Origin: Alteromonas sp. LOR
Lineage (GTDB): Bacteria; Pseudomonadota; Gammaproteobacteria; Enterobacterales; Alteromonadaceae
Direction: 5' to 3'
NCBI RefSeq assembly: GCF_000753865.1
Contig: NZ_JQFW01000027.1
Coordinates: 42,813 to 106,812, forward strand
DNA length: 64,000 nucleotides
Of this stretch, positions 17,909 to 28,810 are shown piece by piece. Each line of letters opens with the position of its first letter. The stretch's first letter is position 1. The notes beneath the pieces are model-generated. The model was not told where the DNA came from and ran no database searches. It worked only from the letters and a program-made list of their open reading frames with translations. A program made the position numbers and the translations under genes.

Positions 17909-19039
17909 TTGGCTCATTCTGCCCTTTTGGTGTTAGAGGACGGTTCTGTTTTTAAAGGTACTGCTATTGGTGCCGCTGGCTGTTCCGTTGGGGAAGTTGT
18001 TTTCAACACTTCCATGACAGGCTATCAAGAAATTCTTACCGACCCATCTTACGCTGAACAAATCATTACCCTTACCTATCCACACATTGGCAACACCGGC
18101 ACTAATTCTGAAGACGTTGAAGCAGATAAAATCTGGTCAAAAGGTCTTATTATTCGCGATTTGCCGCTCGTAGCCAGTAACTATCGTCAACAACAAACTC
18201 TATCTGAATACCTCAAAGCGAAAGGCATTGTAGGTATAGCAGATATTGATACCCGTCGTTTAACTCGAATTCTTCGAGATAAAGGCGCGCAAAATGGTTG
18301 TATCATTTGTACTGATGAATTAGACGAGTCTAGTGCGTTAGAGCAAGCCAAAGCATTCCCGGGTCTTAAAGGCATGGATTTGGCAAAGGTAGTGAGTATT
18401 ACCGAACCAAAAACATGGACAGAAGGAAGCTGGGAGCTTGGTAAAGGCTACGTAACACCAAGTGAAAGCAAATATCATGTGGTAGCGTACGACTACGGTG
18501 TTAAACACAACATCCTTCGTATGCTTGCCGACCGCGGTTGCAAAATCACTTTGGTACCGGCACAGACACCTGCTGATGACGTGCTTGCTATGAGTCCAGA
18601 TGGGGTATTCCTATCAAACGGACCAGGTGATCCAGAGCCATGTGATTACGCTATTACAGCAATCAAAACCATTGTTGAAACGGGTATCCCAGTGTTTGGC
18701 ATTTGCTTAGGGCACCAACTATTGGCGCTTGCCAGCGGTGCGACTACCGTCAAAATGAAATTTGGTCACCATGGTGCCAATCACCCGGTTAAAGATCTAA
18801 AGCGTAACGTGGTCATGATCACCAGCCAAAACCACGGTTTTGCTGTTGATGAATCTAGCTTGCCAGATAACCTAGAAATCACCCACGTTTCATTGTTCGA
18901 TAAGTCGTTGCAGGGTATTCACCGCACCGACAAGCCAGCGTTTAGTTTTCAGGGTCACCCTGAAGCAAGCCCAGGCCCTCACGAAGCGGCGCCATTATTC
19001 GACCACTTCATTGAACTTATTGAACAACACAAGCAGTAG
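17909..19039 (+). CDS. carA: Carbamoyl-phosphate synthase small subunit
   Basis: CarA hydrolyses glutamine and channels ammonia to CarB. I start it at TTG 17909 because GGAGG lies five bases upstream and the protein then reads [17 protein letters not shown], matching CarA N-termini; E. coli carA also uses TTG. That gives 376 residues. The class I amidotransferase domain contains the nucleophile in [12 protein letters not shown] and the later His and Glu in [11 protein letters not shown]. It forms an operon with carB 12 bases on. Confidence 0.96.
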   Translation: MAHSALLVLEDGSVFKGTAIGAAGCSVGEVVFNTSMTGYQEILTDPSYAEQIITLTYPHIGNTGTNSEDVEADKIWSKGLIIRDLPLVASNYRQQQTLSEYLKAKGIVGIADIDTRRLTRILRDKGAQNGCIICTDELDESSALEQAKAFPGLKGMDLAKVVSITEPKTWTEGSWELGKGYVTPSESKYHVVAYDYGVKHNILRMLADRGCKITLVPAQTPADDVLAMSPDGVFLSNGPGDPEPCDYAITAIKTIVETGIPVFGICLGHQLLALASGATTVKMKFGHHGANHPVKDLKRNVVMITSQNHGFAVDESSLPDNLEITHVSLFDKSLQGIHRTDKPAFSFQGHPEASPGPHEAAPLFDHFIELIEQHKQ

Positions 19040-19051
19040 GAATTAGCCAAT

Positions 19052-22000
19052 ATGCCAAAACGTACCGACATAAAAAGTATTCTTATTATAGGTGCTGGCC
19101 CTATTGTTATCGGCCAGGCCTGTGAATTTGATTATTCAGGCGCTCAAGCGTGTAAAGCGCTGCGTGAAGAAGGTTACCGCGTCATTCTGGTTAACTCTAA
19201 CCCAGCGACGATAATGACCGACCCCGAAATGGCAGATGCCACTTACATCGAGCCAATTCACTGGGAAGTAGTACGCAAAATAATTGAGAAAGAGCGTCCA
19301 GATGCCATTCTTCCTACTATGGGTGGGCAAACGGCACTCAACTGCGCACTCGAGTTAGACAAGCACGGTGTGCTTGAAGAGTTTGGTTGCGAGCTTATCG
19401 GCGCTACTGCTGATGCTATCGATAAAGCTGAAAACCGCGAGCGTTTCGACAAAGCAATGAAGAACATTGGGCTTGAATGTCCACGTGCTGAAATTGCTCA
19501 CACCATGGATGAAGCCCATGACGTGCTTAGCCGCATTGGCTTCCCATGTATTATCCGTCCCTCGTTTACTATGGGCGGAACCGGTGGCGGTATTGCTTAC
19601 AACATTGACGAATTCAACGAAATTTGTACCCGAGGCCTCGACCTTTCACCTACAAACGAACTGCTTATTGACGAGTCTTTGCTAGGGTGGAAAGAATACG
19701 AGATGGAAGTGGTTCGCGATAAAGCAGACAACTGCATTATTGTTTGTACCATTGAGAATTTCGACCCCATGGGTGTTCACACTGGCGACTCGATTACTGT
19801 AGCGCCAGCACAAACTCTGACCGACAAAGAATTCCAAATTATGCGAAATGCTGCCATGGCGGTACTTCGTGAAATTGGTGTTGAGACCGGCGGTTCAAAC
19901 GTTCAGTTTGGTGTTGACCCTGAAACAGGGCGCTTGGTTATCATCGAAATGAACCCTCGCGTATCCCGCTCTTCTGCGTTGGCGTCTAAAGCGACAGGTT
20001 TCCCTATTGCTAAAGTAGCTGCCAAGCTTGCGGTAGGTTATACCCTTGATGAGTTAGCGAATGACATTACTGGTGGTTTAACGCCGGCGTCTTTCGAACC
20101 GTCTATCGATTACGTTGTGACTAAAATTCCACGCTTTAACTTCGAAAAGTTCGCCGGTGCAAATGACCGTTTAACTACGCAGATGAAGTCTGTTGGTGAG
20201 GTAATGGCCATTGGACGTAACCAGCAAGAATCATTGCAAAAAGCATTGCGTGGTTTAGAAGTGGGTGCTAACGGCCTGAACTCAATGGTGGATTTAGACG
20301 ATTCTGAATCACGCAACAAGGTGATATACGAATTACGTCAACCAGGCGCTGAGCGAATTTGGTACATCGGCGATGCATTCCGCATGGGCATGAGTGTCGA
20401 TGAAGTATTCGACTTAACCAATATCGACCGCTGGTACTTGGTGCAGCTAGAAGACTTGATTAAACACGAAGCTCAGATTGCTGAACTTGGATTGCCTGGC
20501 ATAGACACAGACCTTATGCGCACACTTAAGCGTAAAGGTTTCTCAGATTCTCGTCTTGCAGAGCTGACCAAAGTAGCGGAAAGCGACGTGCGTGAAACGC
20601 GCAGAGAGTTCGGTATTGCGCCGGTGTATAAGCGTGTTGATACCTGTGCTGCTGAATTTTCTACCAGCACCGCCTACATGTATTCAACCTATGATGAAGA
20701 GTGTGAAGCCAACCCAACAGACCGTGACAAAATTATGGTTATTGGCGGCGGACCGAACCGTATTGGTCAAGGTATTGAGTTTGATTACTGTTGTGTTCAC
20801 GCGGCTTTATCGATGCGTGAAGATGGTTACGAAACCATTATGGTTAACTGTAACCCAGAAACGGTTTCTACCGATTATGACACTTCTGACCGCTTGTATT
20901 TCGAGCCTGTCACCCTTGAAGATGTGCTTGAAATTGTTGAAAAAGAGAAGCCAAAAGGCGTCATCGTTCAGTACGGTGGGCAAACGCCCCTTAAGCTTGC
21001 ACGGGCCCTTGAAGCTGCGGGCGTACCAATTATGGGTACCTCACCTGATGCGATTGACCGCGCGGAAGACCGCGAGCGTTTCCAGCAGATGGTTAACAAG
21101 CTGAATCTTAAGCAGCCTGCTAACTCTACGGTTACCAATGTAGAGCAAGCACTAGCGATGGCCGAAGAAATTGGCTTTCCGTTAGTCGTTAGACCGTCTT
21201 ATGTTCTTGGTGGTCGTGCAATGGAAATTGTTTACGACATCAAAGATCTCAAGCGCTATCTAAATGAAGCGGTTAAAGTATCGAACGACGCCCCAGTATT
21301 GCTAGACCGATTCCTTGATGATGCCATTGAAGTAGATATCGATGCCATCTGCGACGGCAAAGAGGTTGTTATCGGCGGTATTATGGAGCATATCGAGCAG
21401 GCGGGTGTTCACTCTGGTGACTCTGCATGTTCATTGCCACCGCACTCACTGTCAGCACAAATTCAAGACACCATGCGTGAACAGGTTCGTGCAATGGCCC
21501 TTGAGCTTGGCGTAATCGGTTTAATGAATACCCAGTTTGCGATTAAAGACGGTGAAGTTTATCTTATCGAAGTTAACCCACGTGCTGCACGTACGGTTCC
21601 TTTTGTCTCTAAGGCAACCGGCGTTCAGTTAGCAAAAGTGGCAGCACGCGCCATGGCTGGCGTTAGTTTAGCTGAACAGGGTGTTACTAAAGAAATTATC
21701 CCACCGTTTTACTCAGTGAAAGAAGTGGTACTGCCATTCGCGAAGTTCCAAGGTGTTGATCCACTGTTAGGCCCAGAAATGCGCTCTACGGGTGAGGTTA
21801 TGGGCGTTGGCGATACGTTTGAAGAGGCATATGCCAAAGCGAACTTAGGTGCAGGTGCGCCACTGCCGAAAAGCGGTAAGGCACTTATTTCTGTTCGTGA
21901 CACTGACAAAGGCAAAATCATTGAGCTTGCAAGAGCCCTGGTTGACGCAGGATTTACTGTTGAGGCTACTCGCGGTACAGCGACAACACTGTACGATGCA

Positions 22001-22273
22001 GGCATTATGAGTTCAGTAGTGAATAAGTTGTCTGAAGGTCGCCCCAACATTGTTGATGCGATTAAAAACGGTGAGTATGCCTATTTAATCAATACAACAG
22101 AAGGTCGTCAGGCAATCACAGATTCAGTGTACATTCGCCGTGAAGCGTTACTCAACAAGGTAACCTATACCACGACAATGAACGCTGCATTTGCAACTAT
22201 CAGAGCAAAATCTGCAGACGATAGAAACAAAGTAGCCTCTGTTCAAGAACTACACGCTCGAATTAATCACTAA
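19052..22273 (+). CDS. carB: Carbamoyl-phosphate synthase large subunit
   Basis: This 1073-residue protein uses two ATP to make carbamoyl phosphate from bicarbonate and ammonia. It has two homologous ATP-grasp halves: the first starts [20 protein letters not shown] and the second has [20 protein letters not shown]. Between them is the oligomerisation region and at the C-terminus the allosteric MGS-like domain (about 935-1073). Length is normal. Product feeds both pyrimidine synthesis and arginine, the latter a cyanophycin building block. Confidence 0.98.
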   Translation: MPKRTDIKSILIIGAGPIVIGQACEFDYSGAQACKALREEGYRVILVNSNPATIMTDPEMADATYIEPIHWEVVRKIIEKERPDAILPTMGGQTALNCALELDKHGVLEEFGCELIGATADAIDKAENRERFDKAMKNIGLECPRAEIAHTMDEAHDVLSRIGFPCIIRPSFTMGGTGGGIAYNIDEFNEICTRGLDLSPTNELLIDESLLGWKEYEMEVVRDKADNCIIVCTIENFDPMGVHTGDSITVAPAQTLTDKEFQIMRNAAMAVLREIGVETGGSNVQFGVDPETGRLVIIEMNPRVSRSSALASKATGFPIAKVAAKLAVGYTLDELANDITGGLTPASFEPSIDYVVTKIPRFNFEKFAGANDRLTTQMKSVGEVMAIGRNQQESLQKALRGLEVGANGLNSMVDLDDSESRNKVIYELRQPGAERIWYIGDAFRMGMSVDEVFDLTNIDRWYLVQLEDLIKHEAQIAELGLPGIDTDLMRTLKRKGFSDSRLAELTKVAESDVRETRREFGIAPVYKRVDTCAAEFSTSTAYMYSTYDEECEANPTDRDKIMVIGGGPNRIGQGIEFDYCCVHAALSMREDGYETIMVNCNPETVSTDYDTSDRLYFEPVTLEDVLEIVEKEKPKGVIVQYGGQTPLKLARALEAAGVPIMGTSPDAIDRAEDRERFQQMVNKLNLKQPANSTVTNVEQALAMAEEIGFPLVVRPSYVLGGRAMEIVYDIKDLKRYLNEAVKVSNDAPVLLDRFLDDAIEVDIDAICDGKEVVIGGIMEHIEQAGVHSGDSACSLPPHSLSAQIQDTMREQVRAMALELGVIGLMNTQFAIKDGEVYLIEVNPRAARTVPFVSKATGVQLAKVAARAMAGVSLAEQGVTKEIIPPFYSVKEVVLPFAKFQGVDPLLGPEMRSTGEVMGVGDTFEEAYAKANLGAGAPLPKSGKALISVRDTDKGKIIELARALVDAGFTVEATRGTATTLYDAGIMSSVVNKLSEGRPNIVDAIKNGEYAYLINTTEGRQAITDSVYIRREALLNKVTYTTTMNAAFATIRAKSADDRNKVASVQELHARINH

Positions 22274-22282
22274 TGACATGAG

Positions 22283-22356
22283 CTAGGATACGAGGTATCC
22301 TAGGTTTATTACATTTGTGTGAATATATAAAAGTGCGCCCTTAGGGCGCATTTTTC
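22283..22356 (+). terminator. Terminator region after carB
   Basis: One hairpin, CTAGGATA/TATCCTAG (22283-22303), is followed by a second, TGCGCC/GGCGCA (22334-22350), with five T after it. Confidence 0.8.
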
Positions 22357-22389
22357 AGTTTAAATATTACGTTAGTCGAGACTGTATTT

Positions 22390-22866
22390 ATGAGTCAGTA
22401 CCCAATGACCGCGCATGGCGCCCAAATGCTGCGCGATGAGCTAAACGAACTTAAAACCAAGACACGTCCTCGTATTATCGCGGACATCGCGGATGCCCGT
22501 GAACACGGCGATTTGAAAGAAAACGCTGAATATCATGCTGCTCGAGAGCAACAGAGCTTTTGCGAAGGGCGTATTCAAGACATTGAAGGTAAGCTGTCGA
22601 ACGCGCAAATTATCGACGTTACTAAAATGGAAAATACGGGCAAAGTTATCTTTGGTACCACTGTAACTATCCTTAATGTAGACAGCGAAGAAGAAACGAC
22701 ATATCGCATTGTTGGCGACGATGAAGCTGATATCAAAAATAACCTTATCTCAGTAAATTCACCAATTGCTCGCGGGCTAATTGGTAAAGAGTTAGATGAT
22801 ACAGTAACCATTCAAACGCCTGCTGGCAGTGTTGAAGTTGAAATTATCGAAGTAGAATATATTTAG
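22390..22866 (+). CDS. greA: Transcription elongation factor GreA
   Basis: At 158 residues this equals the E. coli length. GreA enters the polymerase secondary channel and triggers cleavage of backtracked RNA. The N-terminal coiled coil contains the acidic tip in [20 protein letters not shown]; the C-terminal globular domain includes [22 protein letters not shown] and [14 protein letters not shown]. The gene is monocistronic between two terminators, downstream of carB as in many gammaproteobacteria. Confidence 0.97.
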   Translation: MSQYPMTAHGAQMLRDELNELKTKTRPRIIADIADAREHGDLKENAEYHAAREQQSFCEGRIQDIEGKLSNAQIIDVTKMENTGKVIFGTTVTILNVDSEEETTYRIVGDDEADIKNNLISVNSPIARGLIGKELDDTVTIQTPAGSVEVEIIEVEYI

Positions 22867-22904
22867 CGCCAGCTTAGCGTTGGCCATATAATACAAAATA
22901 ATGT

Positions 22905-22935
22905 AAACGCCGAGCTTAAGCTCGGCGTTTTTGTT
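22905..22935 (+). terminator. Terminator of greA
   Basis: The perfect palindrome AAACGCCGAGCTT/AAGCTCGGCGTTT is followed by more T residues. Confidence 0.9.
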
Positions 22936-22976
22936 TATGCCAGTCATATACATTTCATGCTTATGTAGGGAGTTTT

Positions 22977-23516
22977 ATGAAAGATATAGAAACGCTAGAC
23001 AGCAAAGTGGTATACCAGAATAAATGGCTTACATTAAGAGAAGATAAAATTCTACGGGCCAGTGGTAAAGAAGGCATTTACGGTGTGGTAGAGAAGCCTG
23101 ATTTTGCGATTATTATTCCCATCGATAAAGACCATGTTTATTTAGTGGAACAGTACCGATATACCATTGGCAAACGACAAACAGAGTTCCCTCAAGGTGC
23201 ATGGGAAGATAACCCAGATGCATCGCCGCTAACACTTGCTGCTGGGGAGTTAAGAGAAGAGACAGGCCTTAGAGCTGGCAAAATGGAATATGTGGGTTTT
23301 CAATATCTCGCTTATGGATTTTGTAATCAGGGCTATCACATCTTTGTCGCCTCTGAGTTGAGCCAGGGAGAACAAGAGCTCGACAGTGAGGAAGAAGACC
23401 TTAAGGTACTCAAAATGCCTGTTGAAGAGTTTAAAAACAAAATCATAGCGGGCGAAATTCAAGACGCCTCTAGCTGTAATGCATTCGGCTTGGCTACATT
23501 AAAAGGCTTTATTTAA
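22977..23516 (+). CDS. NUDIX hydrolase, ADP-ribose pyrophosphatase-like
   Basis: The 179-residue fold resembles ADP-sugar pyrophosphatases: VYLVEQYRYTIGKRQTEFPQG, then a NUDIX box region ending GELREETGL. The box departs from GX5EX7REUXEEXGU: the usual Arg before Glu is Gly, and the segment between the first Gly and the catalytic part is longer and lacks the usual first Glu. The EE pair that binds metal is present. An AGGGAG site precedes the ATG. Substrate is not evident. Confidence 0.82.
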   Translation: MKDIETLDSKVVYQNKWLTLREDKILRASGKEGIYGVVEKPDFAIIIPIDKDHVYLVEQYRYTIGKRQTEFPQGAWEDNPDASPLTLAAGELREETGLRAGKMEYVGFQYLAYGFCNQGYHIFVASELSQGEQELDSEEEDLKVLKMPVEEFKNKIIAGEIQDASSCNAFGLATLKGFI

Positions 23517-23563
23517 TACCATTTATGGGTATCAGGTCAGTGGGGAACACGCTTACGGATTGT

Positions 23564-23597
23564 TTCTCGTAGGTACAGTATTCTCGTAGGTACAGTA
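23564..23597. repeat. 17-bp tandem repeat, 2 perfect copies
   Basis: TTCTCGTAGGTACAGTA occurs twice back to back between the NUDIX gene and the next gene. Confidence 0.9.
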
Positions 23598-23711
23598 GTG
23601 AGGTAAAAAGTAAATAAAATCCTCCGGTTACTCTTGGTAACAAATTCAGTATTGCTTTTTATTAACTATTTTTAATAATATGGCTGAAAGCGAATATTAA
23701 GCGAGTCAATC

Positions 23712-24095
23712 ATGAACGGCGAAGGCATATTTACCATCACACAATGGAATGAAGAGGTAATAAAAGAGAAGTGCGAACAGGTGAAAACTGTGCACGCCAG
23801 CGTTGTTCAAGCCTACGAAGGTGATATGAAGGGAGAAGGTCACGTTGAGTTCATCATGAGTTACAAAAGTGGTATTAGTGCATGTTTTGTTGGCTTTGAA
23901 GAGTTTATCGGTGTGATTGACGGGCGACGAGGCACCGTTACGTTTAAACACGATGGTTCGTTTGAGGACGGCGTTGCGCGTAGCGCGTTCACCGTTGTAG
24001 CGGGGACTGCGACTGGAGAGCTTTCCGGCGTGAATCTTACTGGGCACTTCACCTCCGCTGAGTCTGGTAAAGCGAACTATTCATTTACAGAGTGA
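23712..24095 (+). CDS. DUF3224-like protein
   Basis: This 127-residue soluble protein has no signal peptide. The pattern GEGIFTITQWNEEV, VVQAYEGDMKGEGHVEFIMS, CFVGFEEFIGVIDGRRGTV and ATGELSGVNLTGHF matches the DUF3224 beta-barrel family as I know it; the function of that family is unknown. It is a monocistronic gene after the NUDIX hydrolase, with no obvious functional neighbour. Confidence 0.82.
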   Translation: MNGEGIFTITQWNEEVIKEKCEQVKTVHASVVQAYEGDMKGEGHVEFIMSYKSGISACFVGFEEFIGVIDGRRGTVTFKHDGSFEDGVARSAFTVVAGTATGELSGVNLTGHFTSAESGKANYSFTE

Positions 24096-24420
24096 AGCAT
24101 TTACTGCCCTTACTGAGTAACGCATTTATTGATGAGACACTTCCTGAAAAGGGTCTTTTTTGAGCACTGCGTTTACCGTGCTACTCAAGGATAAATAAAG
24201 CCATAGCGCTTACATAATACATCTGCGTGAAAAACATCGCTTATGGCGCACAACTTCCTACGACCGGCAAACCCATACAGTCTGCTTAAGCGAAGCAGAC
24301 TGCAACCTCAACCGTAGTCTCTCTATTTTTCTCTCTATTTTCTCTGTTTTTATATTACGCATAAAAAAACGGCGCCCACACAGCGCCGTTTAAAACAGGG
24401 AAACACACAATATTTAAAGA
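24096..24420. other. Intergenic region between convergent genes
   Basis: It holds a 10-bp inverted repeat (CAGTCTGCTT...AAGCAGACTG, 24278-24302), a CTCTCTATTTT-like short repeat around 24320-24345 and the ibpA terminator. No gene is visible. Confidence 0.55.
24363..24391 (-). terminator. Terminator of the ibpA-like gene
   Basis: On the minus strand, AAACGGCGC with GCGCCGTTT is followed by a run of seven T. Confidence 0.88.
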
Positions 24421-24864
24421 CTAGTTCTCTATTAGCTTCGAACCAATTTCAATCGTTCGTGGTTTCTTCGCATCAGGAATGACTCGCTCCATATCGATAT
24501 GTAGAAGGCCATTTTCCATATCAGCAGCCAACACTTTTACATGGTCACCTAATTGGAATTTTCGTTCAAAGTTGCGTTCAGAAATACCTTTGTGAAGATA
24601 CTTTCGCTCGCTGTTTTCATTACTGTCGGCCTTTTTGTTGCCGGTAATGGTGAGCGTGTTTTCCTCAACTTGAATAGACACATCGTCTTTACTAAAACCA
24701 GCGATGGCCATAGTAACGCGGTACTTGTCGTCGCTTAGCAACTCAATGTTGTAAGGCGGGTAAGTACTTTGCTTTTCAGAGCGCGCAGCGGCGTCTACAA
24801 GTGATGCAAGGTGGTCTGAACCAATGAATGAACGGTATAGTGGAGATAGATCGATATTACGCAT
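24421..24864 (-). CDS. ibpA: Small heat-shock protein, IbpA-like (Hsp20)
   Basis: This 147-residue ATP-independent holdase binds aggregating proteins. It starts MRNIDLSPLYRSFIGSD, close to IbpA/IbpB, and keeps YPPYNIEL, GISERNFERKFQLGDHV and the MENGLLHIDMERVIPDAKKP region of the alpha-crystallin domain. The C-terminal IEIGSKLIEN carries an IXI-like anchor. The ATG at 24864 was chosen over an upstream ATG because AAGGA lies 7 bases before it and the N-terminus then matches the family. A sigma-32 promoter and a thermometer-like hairpin precede it. Confidence 0.95.
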   Translation of the reverse strand: MRNIDLSPLYRSFIGSDHLASLVDAAARSEKQSTYPPYNIELLSDDKYRVTMAIAGFSKDDVSIQVEENTLTITGNKKADSNENSERKYLHKGISERNFERKFQLGDHVKVLAADMENGLLHIDMERVIPDAKKPRTIEIGSKLIEN

Positions 24865-24867
24865 AGT

Positions 24868-24892
24868 CATATCCTTAAAATAAAGCAATATG
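24868..24892 (-). promoter_or_regulatory. ROSE-type RNA thermometer hairpin
   Basis: In the ibpA leader, CATATTGCTT (24892-24883) pairs with AAGGATATG (24876-24868) across a six-base loop, with one bulged G and one U-G pair. This buries the Shine-Dalgarno AAGGA. A UUGCU strand with a bulged G opposite the SD is the hallmark of ROSE elements. Confidence 0.75.
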
Positions 24893-24960
24893 TTAAAAAA
24901 TGATGCCCCGACATGCGGCGGCAGTATTGTCGACCTGACCTTTCAGCGCCGACATAACAG

Positions 24961-24989
24961 ATATGGGATTAGCCAAATGCTTTTCAAGG
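24961..24989 (-). promoter_or_regulatory. Sigma-32 promoter of ibpA
   Basis: On the minus strand CCTTGAAA (24989-24982) and TCCCATAT (24968-24961) have a 13-base spacer, nearly the sigma-32 consensus. The leader would be about 90 bases. Confidence 0.85.
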
Positions 24990-25460
24990 AAAAAGGTGAA
25001 TTTATTTTAAAGAAACATTGAAAAAATTTCTAAGTTGCTGATTTTAAATCGTTTAATTTTAATTTTTTTGCTGGTCTTTTGCTGGGTGGTGTTGTGTACG
25101 CTACTAGCGAGCTTTTATACGAGCTTTTATACGAGCTTTTATACGAGCTTTTATACGAGCTTTTATACGAGCTTTTATACGAGCTTTTATACGAGCTCTT
25201 ACATGTGCTCTCATACACGCACTCTCATATACGCGCTCTGCCAACACCTTCATTCACGCTTCATTCCCACATACTTTGATATTCACTTGGAGAGTTCGTG
25301 AAGTACATCAATCGCCGAGTGTTTGAATAAATTTGTTTATCAAAATGAAAGGTTTGTGACACATCTTATAAAACATTTAGCAAACCATTAACCAACGTCG
25401 TTGATTATAAATGCTACAATTCCAACACACTCACCGTTTAACCTTTATACGAATAAATTC
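24990..25460. other. Intergenic region between ibpA promoter and ackA
   Basis: It is AT-rich with the 12-bp tandem array at 25109. Open frames across the array are by-products of its 12-bp period. No gene or clear ackA promoter is seen. Confidence 0.55.
25109..25216. repeat. 12-bp tandem repeat, 7 perfect and 2 decayed copies
   Basis: GAGCTTTTATAC repeats exactly seven times (25109-25192). GAGCTCTTACAT and GTGCTCTCATAC follow, and traces with an ACTCTCATA core continue to about 25240. Copies are perfect on one side and progressively altered on the other. Confidence 0.95.
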
Positions 25461-26642
25461 ATGAAAAAAGAAGTTGTTGTTTTAAATTGTGGCAGTTCTT
25501 CCGTTAAATTCGCCATAATTGATGCTAATACTGGCGAAGCTGGTTTATCCGGTTTAGCAGAAAGCTTAGGTAATGCCGATGCAAGTATCACTTACAAATT
25601 AAATGGCGATAAAACGTCGTTCTCATTAAGTGCCAACGCAGGTCATACCGAGGCGCTCAATGCTATTTCAACAATCATTGAAGATACAGGGGTTAAACCT
25701 GTTGCGGTAGGTCACCGCGTGGTACATGGCGGTGAAAAATTTAAGCAGGCTGCATTGGTTAACGACGAGGTATTAGCGGCAGTTAAAGACTACGCCAGTA
25801 TGGCGCCGCTTCATAACCTAGCCAATGCAAAAGGTGTAGTGACGGCGCAAAAAGCCTACCCTCACTTACCTCATGTATGCGTATTCGACACCTCGTTTTT
25901 TCAAACCATGCCGCAGAAAGCGTTTATCTATGCGCTCCCAATGAACCTTTATAGAGACCATGGAATACGCCGATATGGTTTTCACGGCACCAGCCATAAG
26001 TTTATTCTCGACAGCACGGCATCGCTTCTGAATAAGCCGGTTGAAGAGACAAGTGTTATCAGCGCTCACTTAGGAAACGGTTGCAGCGTAGCAGCAATTG
26101 AAAAAGGCCAAGCTGTTGATACAAGCATGGGCTTTATTCCTCTAGAGGGGTTAGTGATGGGCACCCGATGTGGCGATTTAGATCCTAGCCTTCCGGCTAC
26201 GCTTCAGAAAAAATTAGGTAAATCCGCAGATGAAATTAGCGATTTATTAAATAAGCAGTCTGGATTGTTAGGCATCTCGGAGCTTAGTAACGATTGTAGA
26301 ACGTTGGAAGAAGAAGCAGAAAAGGGCCATGAAGGGGCAAAACTTGCTATCGAAATATTCTGCTATCGTTTAGCGAAATATATTGCTAGTTACCTTATTG
26401 CAGTGCCTTCCTTAGATGCCATTGTGTTCACTGGCGGTATTGGTGAAAATTCGTCACTTATTCGAGAAACCACTATGGGTTATTTCGCGCACATGGGCGT
26501 TACCATTGACCAACAAAAGAATCTCGACGCACGGTTTGGCAAGGGAGGCGAGATAACCGCTTCCTCATCACAAAAGACCGTTTTCGTTGTACCCACGAAT
26601 GAAGAGTGGGTGATTGCCGCTGAAGCGGCTACGTTCGCTTAA
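25461..26642 (+). CDS. ackA: Acetate kinase
   Basis: AckA interconverts acetyl phosphate with ADP and acetate with ATP. The 393 residues start MKKEVVVLNCGSSSVKFAI, contain GHRVVHGGEKF, FHGTSHKF, SAHLGNGCSVAAI and VFTGGIGENSS, the standard phosphate and nucleotide motifs of the family. The frame opens earlier at 25401, but the ATG at 25461 gives the family N-terminus. It is followed by pta after 26 bases. Confidence 0.97.
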   Translation: MKKEVVVLNCGSSSVKFAIIDANTGEAGLSGLAESLGNADASITYKLNGDKTSFSLSANAGHTEALNAISTIIEDTGVKPVAVGHRVVHGGEKFKQAALVNDEVLAAVKDYASMAPLHNLANAKGVVTAQKAYPHLPHVCVFDTSFFQTMPQKAFIYALPMNLYRDHGIRRYGFHGTSHKFILDSTASLLNKPVEETSVISAHLGNGCSVAAIEKGQAVDTSMGFIPLEGLVMGTRCGDLDPSLPATLQKKLGKSADEISDLLNKQSGLLGISELSNDCRTLEEEAEKGHEGAKLAIEIFCYRLAKYIASYLIAVPSLDAIVFTGGIGENSSLIRETTMGYFAHMGVTIDQQKNLDARFGKGGEITASSSQKTVFVVPTNEEWVIAAEAATFA

Positions 26643-26668
26643 CAGTGCCTTAAAAAGCAGGAGAAATT

Positions 26669-28810
26669 ATGTCTCGTAAAATTATGCTGATCCCAGTTGG
26701 TTCAAGCGTTGGGCTTACAACGGTTAGCATGGGCCTTGTTCGCGCCATTGAAGAGCAGGGCATTAAGCTCAACTTTTTTAAACCTGTGGCACAGCCTCGC
26801 CGCGGTGATAAAGGCGAAGAGCGTTCAACGGCTATCATTGCCCATCACGCCAGCGTAACGCCAATTACCCCATTTACGCTCGACTATGTCGAGCGAATGA
26901 TCAGCAACGACAATACTGATGAATTGTTAGAAGACATTATTGAGCGCTTTGAAAATAACTGCGAGCAAGATGCCGTCACGGTTATTGAAGGGTTGGTAAC
27001 GACCAGGCACCACCCCTATGCTGAGCGATTAAACTTAGAAATTAGTCGCGCACTAGATGCTGATATTGTGTTTGTGGCGGTTCCCGGTAACGACGATACC
27101 GTTGATATTAACCACAGACTAGAAATTGTAGTGGATACCTACGGCGGGCATAAAAGTCAGAAGGTAGTAGGGTGTATTTTTAACAAAGTTAATGCACCGT
27201 TTGACGAGCATGGACGTTTGCGCGCAGATATAGGTGTTGTAGATAAGCCAGAGCATGATGAAGCTCGCTCAACTGCGCTGAAAAATTTGCCTATTTTCAA
27301 AAAAGGGTTAAGCCTGCTTGGAAACGTTGATTGGAGCGCCGAGCTAGTCTCTCCCCGCGCTATCGACGTTGCTAAGCACCTTAACGCCACCTCAATCAAT
27401 GAGGGTGACATGGCCAAGCGCCGACTCAGTAGCGTGACGTTTTGTGGGCGAGAAATTCACAATATGACTCATGCGCTAAAGCCGGGAGCATTATTGGTGC
27501 TGTCTGGCGATAGAAGCGATGTTTTTGTGTCCTGCTGCCTTGCTGCATTAAATGGTACAAAGCTGGGCGCGCTGTTACTGACCGGCGGCTATGAGCCCGA
27601 TGAGAACATAGCGGCTTTATGTAGCCAAGCCATGGAAACGGGGTTGCCGGTAATGTTAGTTAATACTAATACATGGCAAACCGCCCAGAACTTGCACGCG
27701 TTTAATCAAGAAGTGCCGGTAGACGACAGTCAGCGTATTGAAAAAGTGATGGTGCATACCGCTGAAAGTTTAGATGCAGAATGGGTAACGTCACTTACCG
27801 ATAAAGTATCTAGACAGCGTAAGCTGTCACCATCGGCATTTAGGTATTATCTCACCAACCGTGCCAGACAGGTTAATAAGCGAATAGTGCTGCCAGAAGG
27901 TAATGAGCCTCGTACCGTTGTTGCGGCCTCAATTTGTGCGAGCCGAGGTTTGGCAAGACCCGTATTATTGGGAGATGAGACCGAAATTCGACGTATTGCA
28001 GAGCAACAGGGCGTGGTGTTAAGTGATGGCGTTGAGATTTTATCGCCTGAGCAAGTTCGCGGCGAATACATAGAAGGCCTTGTGGCACTTCGCGGGCACA
28101 AAGGCGTTACTGACGTGGTGGCCAACGAATTACTTCAAGACAACGTGACCCTAGGCACTATGATGCTTCAGCAAGACCATGTTGACGGGCTTGTTTCAGG
28201 GGCTGTTAATACTACCGCCAATACTATTCGTCCTGCGCTGCAGTTAATTAAAACGGCGGAAAATGCCTCTTTAGTGTCGTCAGTATTTTTTATGCTACTG
28301 CCTGATCAGGTATTGGTTTACGGTGATTGCGCTATTAACCCAGACCCCAACGCACAACAGCTGGCAGATATAGCAATTCAGTCTGCAACATCAGCGCAAA
28401 TGTTTGGCATTGAGCCGAGAGTGGCCATGATTAGCTATAGTACCGGCACGTCTGGCGCAGGAAGCGATGTAGAAAAAGTGCGTGAAGCAACTGCGATTGC
28501 CCAATCGATGAGACCAGACCTTCTTATCGATGGCCCACTTCAGTACGACGCGGCGGCCATTGAAAGCGTTGGTAAAAGCAAAGCGCCAAATAGCCCGGTA
28601 GCAGGAAAAGCAAATGTGTTTGTGTTCCCCGATTTAAACACGGGAAATACCACGTATAAAGCGGTGCAGCGTAGTTTTGATTTAGTCTGTATTGGCCCAA
28701 TGCTGCAAGGCATGCGTAAGCCGGTGAACGACCTAAGTCGCGGTGCGTTAGTTGATGACATTGTATTTACCATTGCACTAACGGCTATTCAGGCGGAAGG
28801 CAACAGCTAA
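26669..28810 (+). CDS. pta: Phosphate acetyltransferase
   Basis: Pta transfers acetyl between CoA and phosphate. At 713 residues it is the long type: an N-terminal P-loop-like domain ([23 protein letters not shown]), a DRTGG domain (about 220-330), and the catalytic C-terminal domain with [32 protein letters not shown] and [19 protein letters not shown]. An AGGAG site precedes the ATG. It forms an operon with ackA and ends before a strong terminator. Confidence 0.97.
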   Translation: MSRKIMLIPVGSSVGLTTVSMGLVRAIEEQGIKLNFFKPVAQPRRGDKGEERSTAIIAHHASVTPITPFTLDYVERMISNDNTDELLEDIIERFENNCEQDAVTVIEGLVTTRHHPYAERLNLEISRALDADIVFVAVPGNDDTVDINHRLEIVVDTYGGHKSQKVVGCIFNKVNAPFDEHGRLRADIGVVDKPEHDEARSTALKNLPIFKKGLSLLGNVDWSAELVSPRAIDVAKHLNATSINEGDMAKRRLSSVTFCGREIHNMTHALKPGALLVLSGDRSDVFVSCCLAALNGTKLGALLLTGGYEPDENIAALCSQAMETGLPVMLVNTNTWQTAQNLHAFNQEVPVDDSQRIEKVMVHTAESLDAEWVTSLTDKVSRQRKLSPSAFRYYLTNRARQVNKRIVLPEGNEPRTVVAASICASRGLARPVLLGDETEIRRIAEQQGVVLSDGVEILSPEQVRGEYIEGLVALRGHKGVTDVVANELLQDNVTLGTMMLQQDHVDGLVSGAVNTTANTIRPALQLIKTAENASLVSSVFFMLLPDQVLVYGDCAINPDPNAQQLADIAIQSATSAQMFGIEPRVAMISYSTGTSGAGSDVEKVREATAIAQSMRPDLLIDGPLQYDAAAIESVGKSKAPNSPVAGKANVFVFPDLNTGNTTYKAVQRSFDLVCIGPMLQGMRKPVNDLSRGALVDDIVFTIALTAIQAEGNS

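Noticed and set aside
25109..25216. Possible CRISPR-like array.
   Set aside because: The 12-bp units are directly joined with no spacers, and no cas genes are present.
25035..25301. Open frames of 60-88 codons on both strands across the 12-bp array (YELLYELL- and SFYTSFYT-type translations).
   Set aside because: They only translate a 12-bp tandem repeat, which is open in several frames, and have no ribosome-binding site.
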